DNA from: Pontibacterium sinense
Lineage (GTDB): Bacteria; Pseudomonadota; Gammaproteobacteria; Pseudomonadales; Balneatricaceae
Length of the DNA: 64,000 bases
NCBI RefSeq assembly: GCF_015209595.1
Contig: NZ_JADEYS010000005.1
Location: forward strand, 62,001-126,000
Reading direction: 5' to 3'
Made by a program: the position numbers and the translations under genes. This document shows positions 9,557-17,862 of this stretch, piece by piece. The stretch's first letter is position 1. The number at the start of each line of letters is the position of its first letter. The notes beneath the pieces were generated by a model, which worked only from the letters and a program-made list of their open reading frames with translations, searched no databases and had not been told where the DNA came from.

Positions 9557-11264
9557 AGGGTATAGGAATAACGACGTCTACCCGGGTACCATACTCGGGT
9601 GAACTCTGAATCCTGAACTGGCCACCCAGTGCATTGACGCGCTCCCGCATCCCTATCAGGCCAAACCCACCTCCTTTGCTTTCTTCACTCTGGCTAAACC
9701 CGTGACCGTTATCGGCCACAGAAAGTTCCAGAAAATCTTCCTGTTCGCTTTGATAACGATGTAATTCCAGAGTGATGTGATCCGCAGCGGCATGGCGCAG
9801 CGTATTGGTCAGGGACTCTTGTACCAGCCGGTACAAAGTGATGTTGTAGGTCTCGGCCATCTCATTAAGTGGGCCACTGAAGCGGGTTTCCAGCTGAATG
9901 CCGTTTTTGCGCAGTCGCAGGTTGGAGATGCATTCATGCAGTGCGTCTACCAGACCCAGATCATCCAGTGATGTTGGACGCAGATAGCGCATCAGATCAT
10001 AGGTTACCGCGTAAATATGGCGGGCGATTGTGTCGATCGAGTCGGCGCTCTGATGCACCGCGCTGGTTTCGTTCGGATGCAGGCGTTTTAACAGGCGAGC
10101 GTCAGTACGGATAGCTGTCAGTGACTGGCCAAGCTCGTCGTGTAGCTCGCGTGCAAGATGACGTCGCTCGTTTTCCTGCACCTCCATCACCCGATGGGCT
10201 AAACGCTGGTTTTCTAGCAGCTGTGCATTGAGTTCCTGGGTCCGCTGATTCACATGGCTTTCGAGTTGGTTGCGTTCAGTTTCCAGCTCTTGTAATACGG
10301 CCAGACGTTGCTGCTGTCCGTCCCGTTTTTGCTCCGTATAGGCCTGAGTCAGTTTGAGCAGCGCCAGTGAAAACAGCAGCGCGCCTGCCATCAATACCCA
10401 ATTGATATCACTCCAAACCATACTGCGGGACAGTTGTACCTGTAATGGCTGGCCAAAACGGTTGAGTTTGTGGGTCACTGACAGGGTCGGTAACCAGTTG
10501 TTTTCAGGTAGTTGACCGCTGTTGACCAGCAAGCGGCCATTGGCATCCAGCAGTGATATTTGGGTATAGGCATCTTTGGCGGGTGTGGCTGGCAGCAAAC
10601 CTTCAAAAGTCACCACAAGGGAAGCGACCTGAAAGCTATCATCGGGGCTGTGGTTATTGGCGTAAACCACTTGGTACAACGTGTACGCCGAGCGCCCATC
10701 ATCAAGGATAAAGGGTTCGGTGGCGACAGGGCGGCGGTAATACACGCTGTCGAGGAACGATTGCGCAAAATGCGTGTTGGTGCTCATGTCGAGACCGAGA
10801 AAGCGGCGGGTTTCCGAGTTAAAGGGCTCTAGAAAGGTAAAAGGGAAAAAGATCCGTTCGCCCTGATTACCACTGACTTGTGTCTGATCTTCACCAAAGC
10901 GGATACTGAAATAGTCATAACCGCGCGTGCGCATCGTTTCTTCAAAGGCGTTCTGGTCGTTGATTGATACCCGCTCTTGCAACTGCAGGCGGGCAATATG
11001 TGGGTTGCGGGTTCGCATCCCCGTCGCGAAGCGTCGCAGTGCCTGATGGTCGTCGGGCTGAGCATCGACCAGCGTGGTAAAACTTTGTAGTAGAACTTCG
11101 TTCAGGCGGGTGCGATCGTAAATGCTGTCGTAGAGATATCCCGCTTCGTCATTCACTTGTTTCTGAATTCGGCCGTAATCGATATTCAGCAGGAACAGTT
11201 GCAAACATCCTGTCAGCAACAGCCAGAGCAATGGCAGTGTCCATTTGGTTAGAGGGGTATTCAA
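9483..11264 (-). CDS. Sensor histidine kinase with CHASE-like periplasmic domain (NarL-type, orphan)
   Basis: A 593-residue membrane kinase. Transmembrane helices lie at about 10-28 and 287-305. The periplasmic part between them carries a CHASE-like signature (FFPFTFLEPFN, then FLGLDMST and PVATEPFIL). A coiled coil spans about 310-365. The HisKA_3 phosphoacceptor is His375 in ARELHDELGQSLTAIRTD. The HATPase domain has the N-box QESLTNTLRHA (482-492) and the G-boxes DNGHGF and GGGFGLIGMRER. Kinases of this class normally pair with LuxR/NarL-type regulators, but none is adjacent, so it is an orphan in this window. The ligand is unknown. Confidence 0.9.
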   Translation of the reverse strand: MNTPLTKWTLPLLWLLLTGCLQLFLLNIDYGRIQKQVNDEAGYLYDSIYDRTRLNEVLLQSFTTLVDAQPDDHQALRRFATGMRTRNPHIARLQLQERVSINDQNAFEETMRTRGYDYFSIRFGEDQTQVSGNQGERIFFPFTFLEPFNSETRRFLGLDMSTNTHFAQSFLDSVYYRRPVATEPFILDDGRSAYTLYQVVYANNHSPDDSFQVASLVVTFEGLLPATPAKDAYTQISLLDANGRLLVNSGQLPENNWLPTLSVTHKLNRFGQPLQVQLSRSMVWSDINWVLMAGALLFSLALLKLTQAYTEQKRDGQQQRLAVLQELETERNQLESHVNQRTQELNAQLLENQRLAHRVMEVQENERRHLARELHDELGQSLTAIRTDARLLKRLHPNETSAVHQSADSIDTIARHIYAVTYDLMRYLRPTSLDDLGLVDALHECISNLRLRKNGIQLETRFSGPLNEMAETYNITLYRLVQESLTNTLRHAAADHITLELHRYQSEQEDFLELSVADNGHGFSQSEESKGGGFGLIGMRERVNALGGQFRIQSSPEYGTRVDVVIPIPSKAEEAAVLTQAIPFPADKAVPLH

Positions 11265-11377
11265 TGTCAGACGTCCTGTCCTGAGTATAGGAATAATCTT
11301 GAAAGACTGGTCAAATACTACCCTTGTTAGGGCGTTTTGACGAGCCTGCTACCGTTGGCATCCTTGCCGCAGTAACG

Positions 11378-11405
11378 GCGAGACCGCTGTTTAAAGCCGT
11401 CTCGC
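11378..11405 (-). terminator. Hairpin downstream of sodB
   Basis: GCGAGAC at 11378-11384 and GTCTCGC at 11399-11405 are perfectly complementary around a 14-base loop. It lies 29 bases after the sodB stop on the minus strand. There is no T-tract, so it may only stabilise the 3' end. Confidence 0.4.
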
Positions 11406-11433
11406 GGGAGTCATTTGCTGAGTGGCTAATGTT

Positions 11434-12018
11434 TTAGCCTGCAAAGTTCTCGTTTACGAAGTCCCAGTTAACCAGTTGCCAGAACGCTTTCAGGTAATCA
11501 GGGCGTACATTGCGGTAGTCGATATAGTAAGCGTGCTCCCACAGATCAACGGTCAGCAGAGCAGTCTGGCCGGCTGTCATCGGGGTGCCGGCGTTGCTGG
11601 TGTTAACGATCTCCAGAGACCCGTCCGGATTTTTAACCAGCCACGTCCAGCTGGAACCAAAGTTGTTAACGGCTTTGTCGTTCAGTTCTTCCTGAAATGC
11701 TGCGAATGAACCCCATTTAGCGTTGATTGCATCAGCAATCGCCCCACTTGGAGCGCCACCACCGTTCGGTGACAGGCAGTTCCAATAGAATGTGTGGTTC
11801 CAGATTTGCGCGGCATTGTTAAAGACACCGCCCGCTGGCGCGGACAAGATGATCTCTTCCAGCGTTTTGCCTTCAAATTCAGATCCCGGCACCAAACCAT
11901 TCAGCTTAACCACATAGGTGTTATGGTGTTTACCGTGGTGGTAATCCAGTGTTTCGGCAGAGATGTGCGGCTCTAGTGCGTCTCGGGCAAAAGGCAGCGC
12001 TGGCAATTCAAAGCTCAT
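11434..12018 (-). CDS. sodB: Iron superoxide dismutase
   Basis: Converts superoxide to hydrogen peroxide and oxygen in the cytosol. The 194 residues match E. coli SodB (193) in length and layout. The metal ligands are visible: His27 in DYHHGKHH, the second His in WNHTFYW, and the Asp and His in DLWEHAYYIDYRN. The sequence GGGAPSG and the Ala/Gln region of AAQIWNH favour iron over manganese. A strong ribosome binding site GGAGGT lies 8 bases before the ATG. It appears monocistronic. Confidence 0.96.
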   Translation of the reverse strand: MSFELPALPFARDALEPHISAETLDYHHGKHHNTYVVKLNGLVPGSEFEGKTLEEIILSAPAGGVFNNAAQIWNHTFYWNCLSPNGGGAPSGAIADAINAKWGSFAAFQEELNDKAVNNFGSSWTWLVKNPDGSLEIVNTSNAGTPMTAGQTALLTVDLWEHAYYIDYRNVRPDYLKAFWQLVNWDFVNENFAG

Positions 12019-12257
12019 GAGTGTTTACCTCCATATTAGTTACAACCATACTGCTGCCCTTCCTACGGAAGAACTCCCAGAATGGATGCGGTAAGTGCAT
12101 TGAGAATAGCACCGCCTTGAACGGTTTTCATGGCACAAAACGTACGGGATTATTGAATGGAAATTGCAGTGCTGCGACTAAAGTAAGCTGAAATACGCGG
12201 GTTGAAGCCCTAAACTGTGGTTTCATAACAAAAACCAGAACAAAGTGTTTACAAAAT

Positions 12258-12536
12258 ATGGGTAAGATTTTTCTTTGGATTGGAGCTGTATCTATGGCCA
12301 TATTTTTGGCCAAAACACAGTTGTGGACGTCGGACACCTATGGCCCGTTTGTTGAAGGCTGCATGAAAGGTGACAATGTTACGGAAGAACGCTGCGAATG
12401 CCTGGGTAAATATGTACACAAGCATTTCAGTGACAACGAAGTGAAAGCAATTATGGCGCAGCAACTTGAAGGCGCTTTTGGTGAAAAGGTACGAGAAGTG
12501 GTTGCCGCCGGTTCTCAGGCGTGTCTGACCCCTTAA
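12258..12536 (+). CDS. Small anchored or exported protein with four cysteines (92 aa), unknown
   Basis: I do not recognise this protein. Residues 4-19 (IFLWIGAVSMAIFLAK) form an N-terminal hydrophobic helix, either a signal anchor or an uncleaved signal peptide. The remaining 70 or so residues are soluble, helical in character and hold C35, C46, C48 and C89. The spacing CECLGKY resembles small periplasmic proteins with disulfides. The upstream Shine-Dalgarno is poor. It sits alone between sodB and cysQ, convergent with cysQ. Confidence 0.65.
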   Translation: MGKIFLWIGAVSMAIFLAKTQLWTSDTYGPFVEGCMKGDNVTEERCECLGKYVHKHFSDNEVKAIMAQQLEGAFGEKVREVVAAGSQACLTP

Positions 12537-12566
12537 TAGATCATCTTTTCATCCGGCTGAGCATTT

Positions 12567-13397
12567 TCAGTCGGTTGACGAGTCCTTTGTGCTCGCTAGC
12601 GCATTCAGCGGGAAGTCCGGGTCTCCCACGACATAAAAGAACGGGTTGATCAGGCTTTCCTGCTGGTTATATTTCAAGGGCTGCAGGTTCTCTGCATGCA
12701 CCAGTTTTCCTCCCGCCGCTTCTACGATGGCCTGTGCTGCTGCCGTATCCCACTCCGATGTTGGAAACAGACGGGGATAAAGGTCCGCCTTACCTTCTGC
12801 TATCAGGCACATCTTCAGTGAACTACCACTCGCCAGACTTTCGACGTTGTTGAACCGGGAGGCGAGCTTTACCAGCAAGCGGTCATTCTGCTCCTGACCA
12901 TGGCGACGGCTGGCGGTCACAATCAATGTATCACCCAGTGACCGACTCTGAATGGCACGTACGCTGCCGTTCGCCTCTTGTTTCCAGGCACCGATACGTG
13001 GGCCTCCCCACCAGGTTTCTTTGGTGGTTGGCAGATGAATAATGCCCAGAATCGGTTGGCCGGACTGGATTAGCGCAATGTTGACGGTGAATTCGTCGTT
13101 GCGGCGGATAAACTCTTTGGTGCCGTCCAGTGGATCAATACACCAGAACAGATCCCAGTGCTGACGGGTACTGAAGCTAATATCGTCCGCTTCTTCACTC
13201 AGTTGAGGGATAGTTGGATTGAGCTGGCTCAGCCCCTGTTCGATGATCTGATGGGCGGCGAGATCAGCAGCGGTGACAGGTGAATCATCCCCTTTGGCCT
13301 GAATATCAAAGTCATCACGTTGGTAGACATCCATGATGGCATTGCCTGCATCCAGACAGATCTTGCGCAGATCAGGAATAAACAGATCAATGTCCAT
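12567..13397 (-). CDS. cysQ: 3'(2'),5'-bisphosphate nucleotidase CysQ
   Basis: Hydrolyses 3'-phosphoadenosine 5'-phosphate to AMP, clearing the by-product of PAPS-dependent sulfate reduction. This is an inositol monophosphatase-fold enzyme of 276 residues. Metal-binding motifs are SEEAD (67-71) and IDPLDGTKEF (87-96), with the C-terminal motif SEWDTAAAQAIVEAAGG. It lies 4 bases after nudE on the same strand and is probably co-transcribed with it; both act on nucleotide diphosphate-type metabolites. Confidence 0.94.
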   Translation of the reverse strand: MDIDLFIPDLRKICLDAGNAIMDVYQRDDFDIQAKGDDSPVTAADLAAHQIIEQGLSQLNPTIPQLSEEADDISFSTRQHWDLFWCIDPLDGTKEFIRRNDEFTVNIALIQSGQPILGIIHLPTTKETWWGGPRIGAWKQEANGSVRAIQSRSLGDTLIVTASRRHGQEQNDRLLVKLASRFNNVESLASGSSLKMCLIAEGKADLYPRLFPTSEWDTAAAQAIVEAAGGKLVHAENLQPLKYNQQESLINPFFYVVGDPDFPLNALASTKDSSTD

Positions 13398-13401
13398 GGG
13401 C

Positions 13402-13950
13402 TTATTGCTCGTTCTGTAAAAAAGTACGGGTCATGTAGAGCGCGGCGATGGCACGGCCTTCGCTGAACTCTTCCTGAAGCACCAGATTATCCAGATCCGC
13501 CAGTGGCCAGCTGACGACTTCCAATTCCTCAGGTTCATCACCCTCTAAGCGGCATGGGTAGAGATCACGTGCGATCACCACATTGATACTGTGGCCCATA
13601 TAGTTAGGTGCGGAGGTCATGACCTTCAAACTGTGCAGGCGTTCAGCGCCAAAACCGGCTTCCTCCTTGAGCTCCCTGTCGGCCGCCTGATGTGCGGATT
13701 CGCCCGGATCAATCAAGCCCTTGGGCAGGGTCAGGGTGTAATCTTCAAGGCCGGCGGCGTACTCCCGGATCAGCAGGACGTTGCCCTCCGTGGTAACAGG
13801 CACAATCATCACGGCCCCGTTGCCACGGGTTGCGAGGCGTTCGTAAACACGTTCTGCGCCGTTAGAAAAACGCAGGCTCAGTTCCTCTACCTGGAACAGG
13901 CGGCTACTGGCGGTTTGGGTGACCTTCAAAATTTCCGGTTTAGCGGGCAT
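13402..13950 (-). CDS. nudE: ADP compounds hydrolase NudE
   Basis: A Nudix hydrolase of 182 residues that cleaves ADP-ribose, NADH and diadenosine phosphates. The Nudix box spans residues 78-100, starting GLIDPGES and ending RELKEEAGF, with all catalytic glutamates present. It diverges from yrfG by 44 bases and leads cysQ on the minus strand, the same arrangement as the E. coli nudE/yrfG pair. Confidence 0.94.
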   Translation of the reverse strand: MPAKPEILKVTQTASSRLFQVEELSLRFSNGAERVYERLATRGNGAVMIVPVTTEGNVLLIREYAAGLEDYTLTLPKGLIDPGESAHQAADRELKEEAGFGAERLHSLKVMTSAPNYMGHSINVVIARDLYPCRLEGDEPEELEVVSWPLADLDNLVLQEEFSEGRAIAALYMTRTFLQNEQ

Positions 13951-13994
13951 ACTGTAAGCACTCTTAATAGCTAATTTCCTAACGCGAAACGTCC

Positions 13995-14660
13995 ATGATT
14001 GACTGGTCCCAAATCGATACTGTCCTGCTAGATATGGACGGCACTTTGCTTGATCTGCATTTTGACTCCCACTTTTGGCTGGAGTTTCTGCCGCTGCGGT
14101 ATGCGCAGATCCACGCTATGGAACCGGGTGAAGCGCGGGAATGGTTACACCAGCGTATCATACAGGAGCAGGGCACACTAAATTGGTACTGCCTGGATTT
14201 CTGGAGCCGTGAGCTGGGGGTTGATGTCCCTGAATTGAAGCGTGAGGTTGCCGACCGGATCGCGTTCCGGCCGCATGTGAAGGACTTTCTGGCACGCTTG
14301 CAGCAGGAAAAAATTCGCACGGTTATTGTCACTAATGCCCATTATGGCAGTCTAAACCTGAAGAAAGAGTACACTGATATCCATACGCTGGTGGATGATG
14401 TGATCTGCTCCCATGACTTTCAGTTACCCAAAGAAGATGTGTGTTTCTGGGATAAACTGAAGGAAGTTGAGCCGTTTGATCCGAGTCGTACATTGCTGGT
14501 GGATGATAGTCTGCCGGTGCTGCGCTCAGCGCAGAAATACGGTATTCGCTATCTGCTGTCGATTGTTCAGCCGGACAGTCAGGCGCCGCGACGGGAGATA
14601 GATGAGTTCCGTGCGATCGACCATTTTGATGAAATAATGCCGAAGAAGTCAGATTCATGA
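13995..14660 (+). CDS. yrfG: HAD-family purine nucleotidase YrfG
   Basis: A 221-residue HAD phosphatase; the E. coli orthologue dephosphorylates GMP and IMP. Motif I is LLDMDGTLLDL with catalytic Asp13 and Asp15, motif II is VIVTNAH, and motif IV is LLVDDSLPVL. It overlaps hslR by 4 bases (ATGA), so the two are translationally coupled. The order yrfG-hslR-hslO-pckA is the same as in E. coli. Confidence 0.92.
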   Translation: MIDWSQIDTVLLDMDGTLLDLHFDSHFWLEFLPLRYAQIHAMEPGEAREWLHQRIIQEQGTLNWYCLDFWSRELGVDVPELKREVADRIAFRPHVKDFLARLQQEKIRTVIVTNAHYGSLNLKKEYTDIHTLVDDVICSHDFQLPKEDVCFWDKLKEVEPFDPSRTLLVDDSLPVLRSAQKYGIRYLLSIVQPDSQAPRREIDEFRAIDHFDEIMPKKSDS

Positions 14661-15064
14661 GTGAACATAAAAGTGCACTGCAGGATATCAAAGTCCGTCT
14701 GGATAAATGGTTGTGGGCTGCACGTTTTTATCGAACACGCGCAATAGCCAAACAGATGATCGACGGTGGTAAGGTTCACTACAACGGTCAGCGCACAAAA
14801 TGCAGTCGTCACGTGGAGCTGGGGGCCAAGATTGAGATCCGTCAGGGTTTTGATGAAAAAATTGTTATCGTTGAAGCGCTCTCTGATCAGCGCCGCGGTG
14901 CACCTGAAGCGCAAAAACTGTATCGCGAAACAGACGCCAGCGTGGCTAAACGTGAAGAAAATGCTGCACAACGTAAAGCGCAGGGCTCCAGTCTGAACCC
15001 GCGTCATCGCCCCAACAAAAAAGAACGGCGTCAGATTCGCGGCTTTAAAGATCAGCCTGCCTGA
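14657..15064 (+). CDS. hslR: Ribosome-associated heat shock protein Hsp15
   Basis: A 135-residue RNA-binding protein. It has an S4 domain at about residues 11-70 (VRLDKWLWAARFYRTRA, then GGKVHYNGQ) and a basic tail ending in RHRPNKKERRQIRGF. Hsp15 rescues stalled 50S subunits carrying peptidyl-tRNA. The start overlaps the yrfG stop in ATGA. It is followed after 76 bases by hslO, the second heat-shock gene of the cluster. Confidence 0.94.
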   Translation: MSEHKSALQDIKVRLDKWLWAARFYRTRAIAKQMIDGGKVHYNGQRTKCSRHVELGAKIEIRQGFDEKIVIVEALSDQRRGAPEAQKLYRETDASVAKREENAAQRKAQGSSLNPRHRPNKKERRQIRGFKDQPA

Positions 15065-15140
15065 GCAGATGACGCACGTTCGCCGCTGTTTATGGTAATA
15101 TGGCGGGCAGATAAACAACTTCGTGTACGAATACCCCTCA

Positions 15141-16013
15141 ATGAGCAATTCTGATCAAATTCAACGTATCCTGTTTGATGAACTGGATATCCGTGGTGTG
15201 TTGGTAGGTCTTGAAGACAGCTACCAAAAAGCACTGGAAAAGCACAACTACCCGCAAGTGATTCGCCGTGTACTCGGTGAGATGATGGCTGCCGCGACTG
15301 TTCTTAGTAGCAACCTGAAGTTTAAAGGACGATTGATCCTGCAAGCCCAGGGTGAAGGTAGCGTCTCGCTGCTTATGGCTGAGTGCAACGACCAGCATGA
15401 TCTGCGTGCGATCGCGCGTTATGAAGGCGAGTTGCCCGACGACGCCAGCTTTATTGAACTGCTGGAAAAGGGCCGGATGGCGATCACCATCGACCCTGAT
15501 CAAGGCCAGCGCTACCAGGGTGTAGTGCCGTTGGAAGGCAACACGCTGGCAGCTTGTCTCGAAGGCTACTTCGGACAGTCAGAGCAGCTACCTACCCAGA
15601 TGCATTTTGTGGCAGATGATACCCATGCGGCAGGATTCTTCCTGCAGGTCCTGCCGGCAGAAGGCAACGGTGAAGAGGACTGGACCCGAATCAGCCATCT
15701 GGCTTCGACGTTGAAAGATGAAGAGCTGCTGACACTGGACAACAACACCTTGCTCTACCGCTTGTTCCATGAGGAACAGTGTCGTTTGTACGAGGCTGAT
15801 CCTGTCCAGTTTCGCTGTGATTGCTCGCGTGATCGCAGCTTAAATACGCTGAAATTCATGACCAAAGAGGAGTTGCAGGGCATTCTTGATGAGCAGGGAA
15901 ATATTGACGTTGCTTGTCAGTTCTGTAACGAGCAGTACCACTTTGATCAGGCTGATCTGGACCTGATGTTTTCAGATACAGCGTCCGCCCCGGGCTCGGA
16001 TTCCGTGCATTGA
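15141..16013 (+). CDS. hslO: Redox-regulated chaperone Hsp33
   Basis: A holdase activated by oxidation that protects unfolding proteins. The 290 residues end in the zinc redox switch: C226 and C228 (FRCDCSRDRS) and C259 and C262 (ACQFCNEQY). I chose ATG at 15141 because MSNSDQIQRILFDELDIRG aligns with the E. coli N-terminus; a GTG at 15123 would add six residues. The Shine-Dalgarno in front of either start is weak. It follows hslR in the yrfG-hslR-hslO block. Confidence 0.94.
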   Translation: MSNSDQIQRILFDELDIRGVLVGLEDSYQKALEKHNYPQVIRRVLGEMMAAATVLSSNLKFKGRLILQAQGEGSVSLLMAECNDQHDLRAIARYEGELPDDASFIELLEKGRMAITIDPDQGQRYQGVVPLEGNTLAACLEGYFGQSEQLPTQMHFVADDTHAAGFFLQVLPAEGNGEEDWTRISHLASTLKDEELLTLDNNTLLYRLFHEEQCRLYEADPVQFRCDCSRDRSLNTLKFMTKEELQGILDEQGNIDVACQFCNEQYHFDQADLDLMFSDTASAPGSDSVH

Positions 16014-16185
16014 TCGGAAAAAACCAACCGGGGTCAAATAATTAGCGAACCCTGAATGGGAATCGTTTTTGAAATGGCGTTGTTGCTACTTTTTGTGCAA
16101 TAATACGCCTCCTTTTTTATATAACTATGACAATAAACTGTGCCTACTAGGTACGGAACGTCTAATTGCTTATCAGGTAACGTTA

Positions 16186-16201
16186 TTGGCGCCTACGCCA
16201 A
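16186..16201 (+). promoter_or_regulatory. Small hairpin in the pckA leader next to the ribosome binding site
   Basis: TTGGCG-CCTA-CGCCAA is a perfect 6-bp stem with a 4-base loop. It abuts AAGGGA (16200-16205), the likely Shine-Dalgarno for the ATG at 16214. Folding could limit access to the ribosome binding site or protect the 5' end. This role is inferred. Confidence 0.4.
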
Positions 16202-16213
16202 GGGAACCCAGTA

Positions 16214-17761
16214 ATGACCAAAGAATCTGTGAATACCGTAAACACCAACCTGAGCCCGGCTCAGCTCGTAGAAAAAGCTATTCAGTCCGGCGAAGGTCGT
16301 CTGGCTGATACCGGTGCTTTAGTTGTAGAAACCGGTAAACGCACCGGCCGTTCTCCGATGGATCGTTTCATCGTTGAAGAGCCAAGCACTTCTGACTCTA
16401 TCGATTGGGGCAACGTAAACCGTCCTTTCGATGCAGACAAATTTGATGCGCTGTGGGTGCGTGTAGAGGAATATCTGGCGGACAAGGAATCGTTTGTCGC
16501 TAATGTTCACGTAGGCTCCGATCCTAATCACTATCTGCCGGTTAAAATGACCACGCAGACTGCATGGCAGAACCTGTTCGGTCAGAACCTGTTCATCCGC
16601 CCTGCGGAATACAACCAGAAAAGCAAAGAAGAGTGGCAGATCCTGAACGTTGCGGGTTTCGAATGCGATCCTGAACGTGACGGCACCAACAGCGAAGGCT
16701 GTGTCATCATCAACTTTGCGAAGCGTAAAGTCCTGCTGGCGGGTATGCGTTATGCCGGTGAGATGAAAAAAGCGATGTTCTCCGTACAGAACTTCCTGCT
16801 GCCTGAAAAAGACGTGCTGCCTATGCACTGTTCAGCAAACGTAGGCGAAGACGAGAGCACAACGTTGTTCTTCGGTCTGTCCGGTACAGGTAAAACTACA
16901 CTGTCTGCTGATCCTGATCGTTACCTGATCGGTGATGACGAGCACGGTTGGGGTAAAGGTGTTGTCTTCAACCTGGAAGGTGGTTGCTACGCTAAAACCA
17001 TCAACCTGTCACAGAAGAACGAACCTATTATCTGGGACGCAATCCGCTTTGGCGCTATCGTGGAAAACGTGACGCTGAACGAAGGCCGCACAGCTGATTA
17101 CGACGATACGTCTCTGACTGAGAACGGTCGTTGTGCATACCCTCTGCAGCACGTTGAAAAGCGTACTGACACCAACATGGGTGGCGAGCCTCAGGCAATC
17201 GTATTCCTGACATGTGACCTGACTGGCGTATTGCCACCGGTGTCTATCCTGTCTAAAGAAGCGGCGGCTTATCACTTCCTGTCCGGTTACACTGCGTTGG
17301 TAGGTTCTACCGAAATGGGTTCCGGCGGTGGTATCAAGTCTACCTTCTCTACCTGCTTTGGTGCGCCGTTCTTCCCGCGCCCTGCTGCTGTATACGCAGA
17401 GCTGTTGATGAAGCGTATCGAAGAGTTCGGTTCTCAGGTTTACCTGGTCAACACAGGTTGGACGGGCGGCTCTTTCGGCACGGGTGAGCGTTTCAGCATT
17501 CCAACGACTCGCGGTATCATTTCTGCAATCCAGAACGGTGCGCTGAAAGGTGCTGAGACTCAGCATCTGGAAGGTATCAACCTGACCGTACCTACTGCGG
17601 TACCAGGTGTTGATTCTGAGCTGCTGAACCCGCGTGCGACTTGGGCAGATAAAGGTGCTTACGACGCAACGGCTAAAGATCTGATCGGCCAGTTCACCAG
17701 CAACTTCGAGAAGTTCTCCGGTGTATCTGAAGAGATCATTACTGCAGGCCCTCAGCTGTAA
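16214..17761 (+). CDS. pckA: Phosphoenolpyruvate carboxykinase (ATP)
   Basis: Converts oxaloacetate to phosphoenolpyruvate in gluconeogenesis. The 515 residues fit the ATP-dependent family. The kinase-1a P-loop is [10 protein letters not shown] at 221-230, kinase-2 is [10 protein letters not shown], and the substrate site [12 protein letters not shown] lies at 41-52. The gene ends in a strong bidirectional terminator. Its position after hslO matches E. coli, but the 200-base gap suggests its own promoter. Confidence 0.97.
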   Translation: MTKESVNTVNTNLSPAQLVEKAIQSGEGRLADTGALVVETGKRTGRSPMDRFIVEEPSTSDSIDWGNVNRPFDADKFDALWVRVEEYLADKESFVANVHVGSDPNHYLPVKMTTQTAWQNLFGQNLFIRPAEYNQKSKEEWQILNVAGFECDPERDGTNSEGCVIINFAKRKVLLAGMRYAGEMKKAMFSVQNFLLPEKDVLPMHCSANVGEDESTTLFFGLSGTGKTTLSADPDRYLIGDDEHGWGKGVVFNLEGGCYAKTINLSQKNEPIIWDAIRFGAIVENVTLNEGRTADYDDTSLTENGRCAYPLQHVEKRTDTNMGGEPQAIVFLTCDLTGVLPPVSILSKEAAAYHFLSGYTALVGSTEMGSGGGIKSTFSTCFGAPFFPRPAAVYAELLMKRIEEFGSQVYLVNTGWTGGSFGTGERFSIPTTRGIISAIQNGALKGAETQHLEGINLTVPTAVPGVDSELLNPRATWADKGAYDATAKDLIGQFTSNFEKFSGVSEEIITAGPQL

Positions 17762-17782
17762 AATCAGCTAACGGTCCGCTAC

Positions 17783-17814
17783 AAAAAAACGCCCTCAATT
17801 GAGGGCGTTTTTTT
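17783..17814. terminator. Bidirectional terminator between pckA and ppx
   Basis: CGCCCTC-AATT-GAGGGCG is a perfect 7-bp GC-rich stem flanked by a run of A on the left and seven T on the right. It can stop transcription from pckA (plus) and from ppx (minus). Confidence 0.9.
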
Positions 17815-17862
17815 ATGCCTGACATAAGTGCAAATGACCTGTCAGGCGGCGTGACGTTGGGC

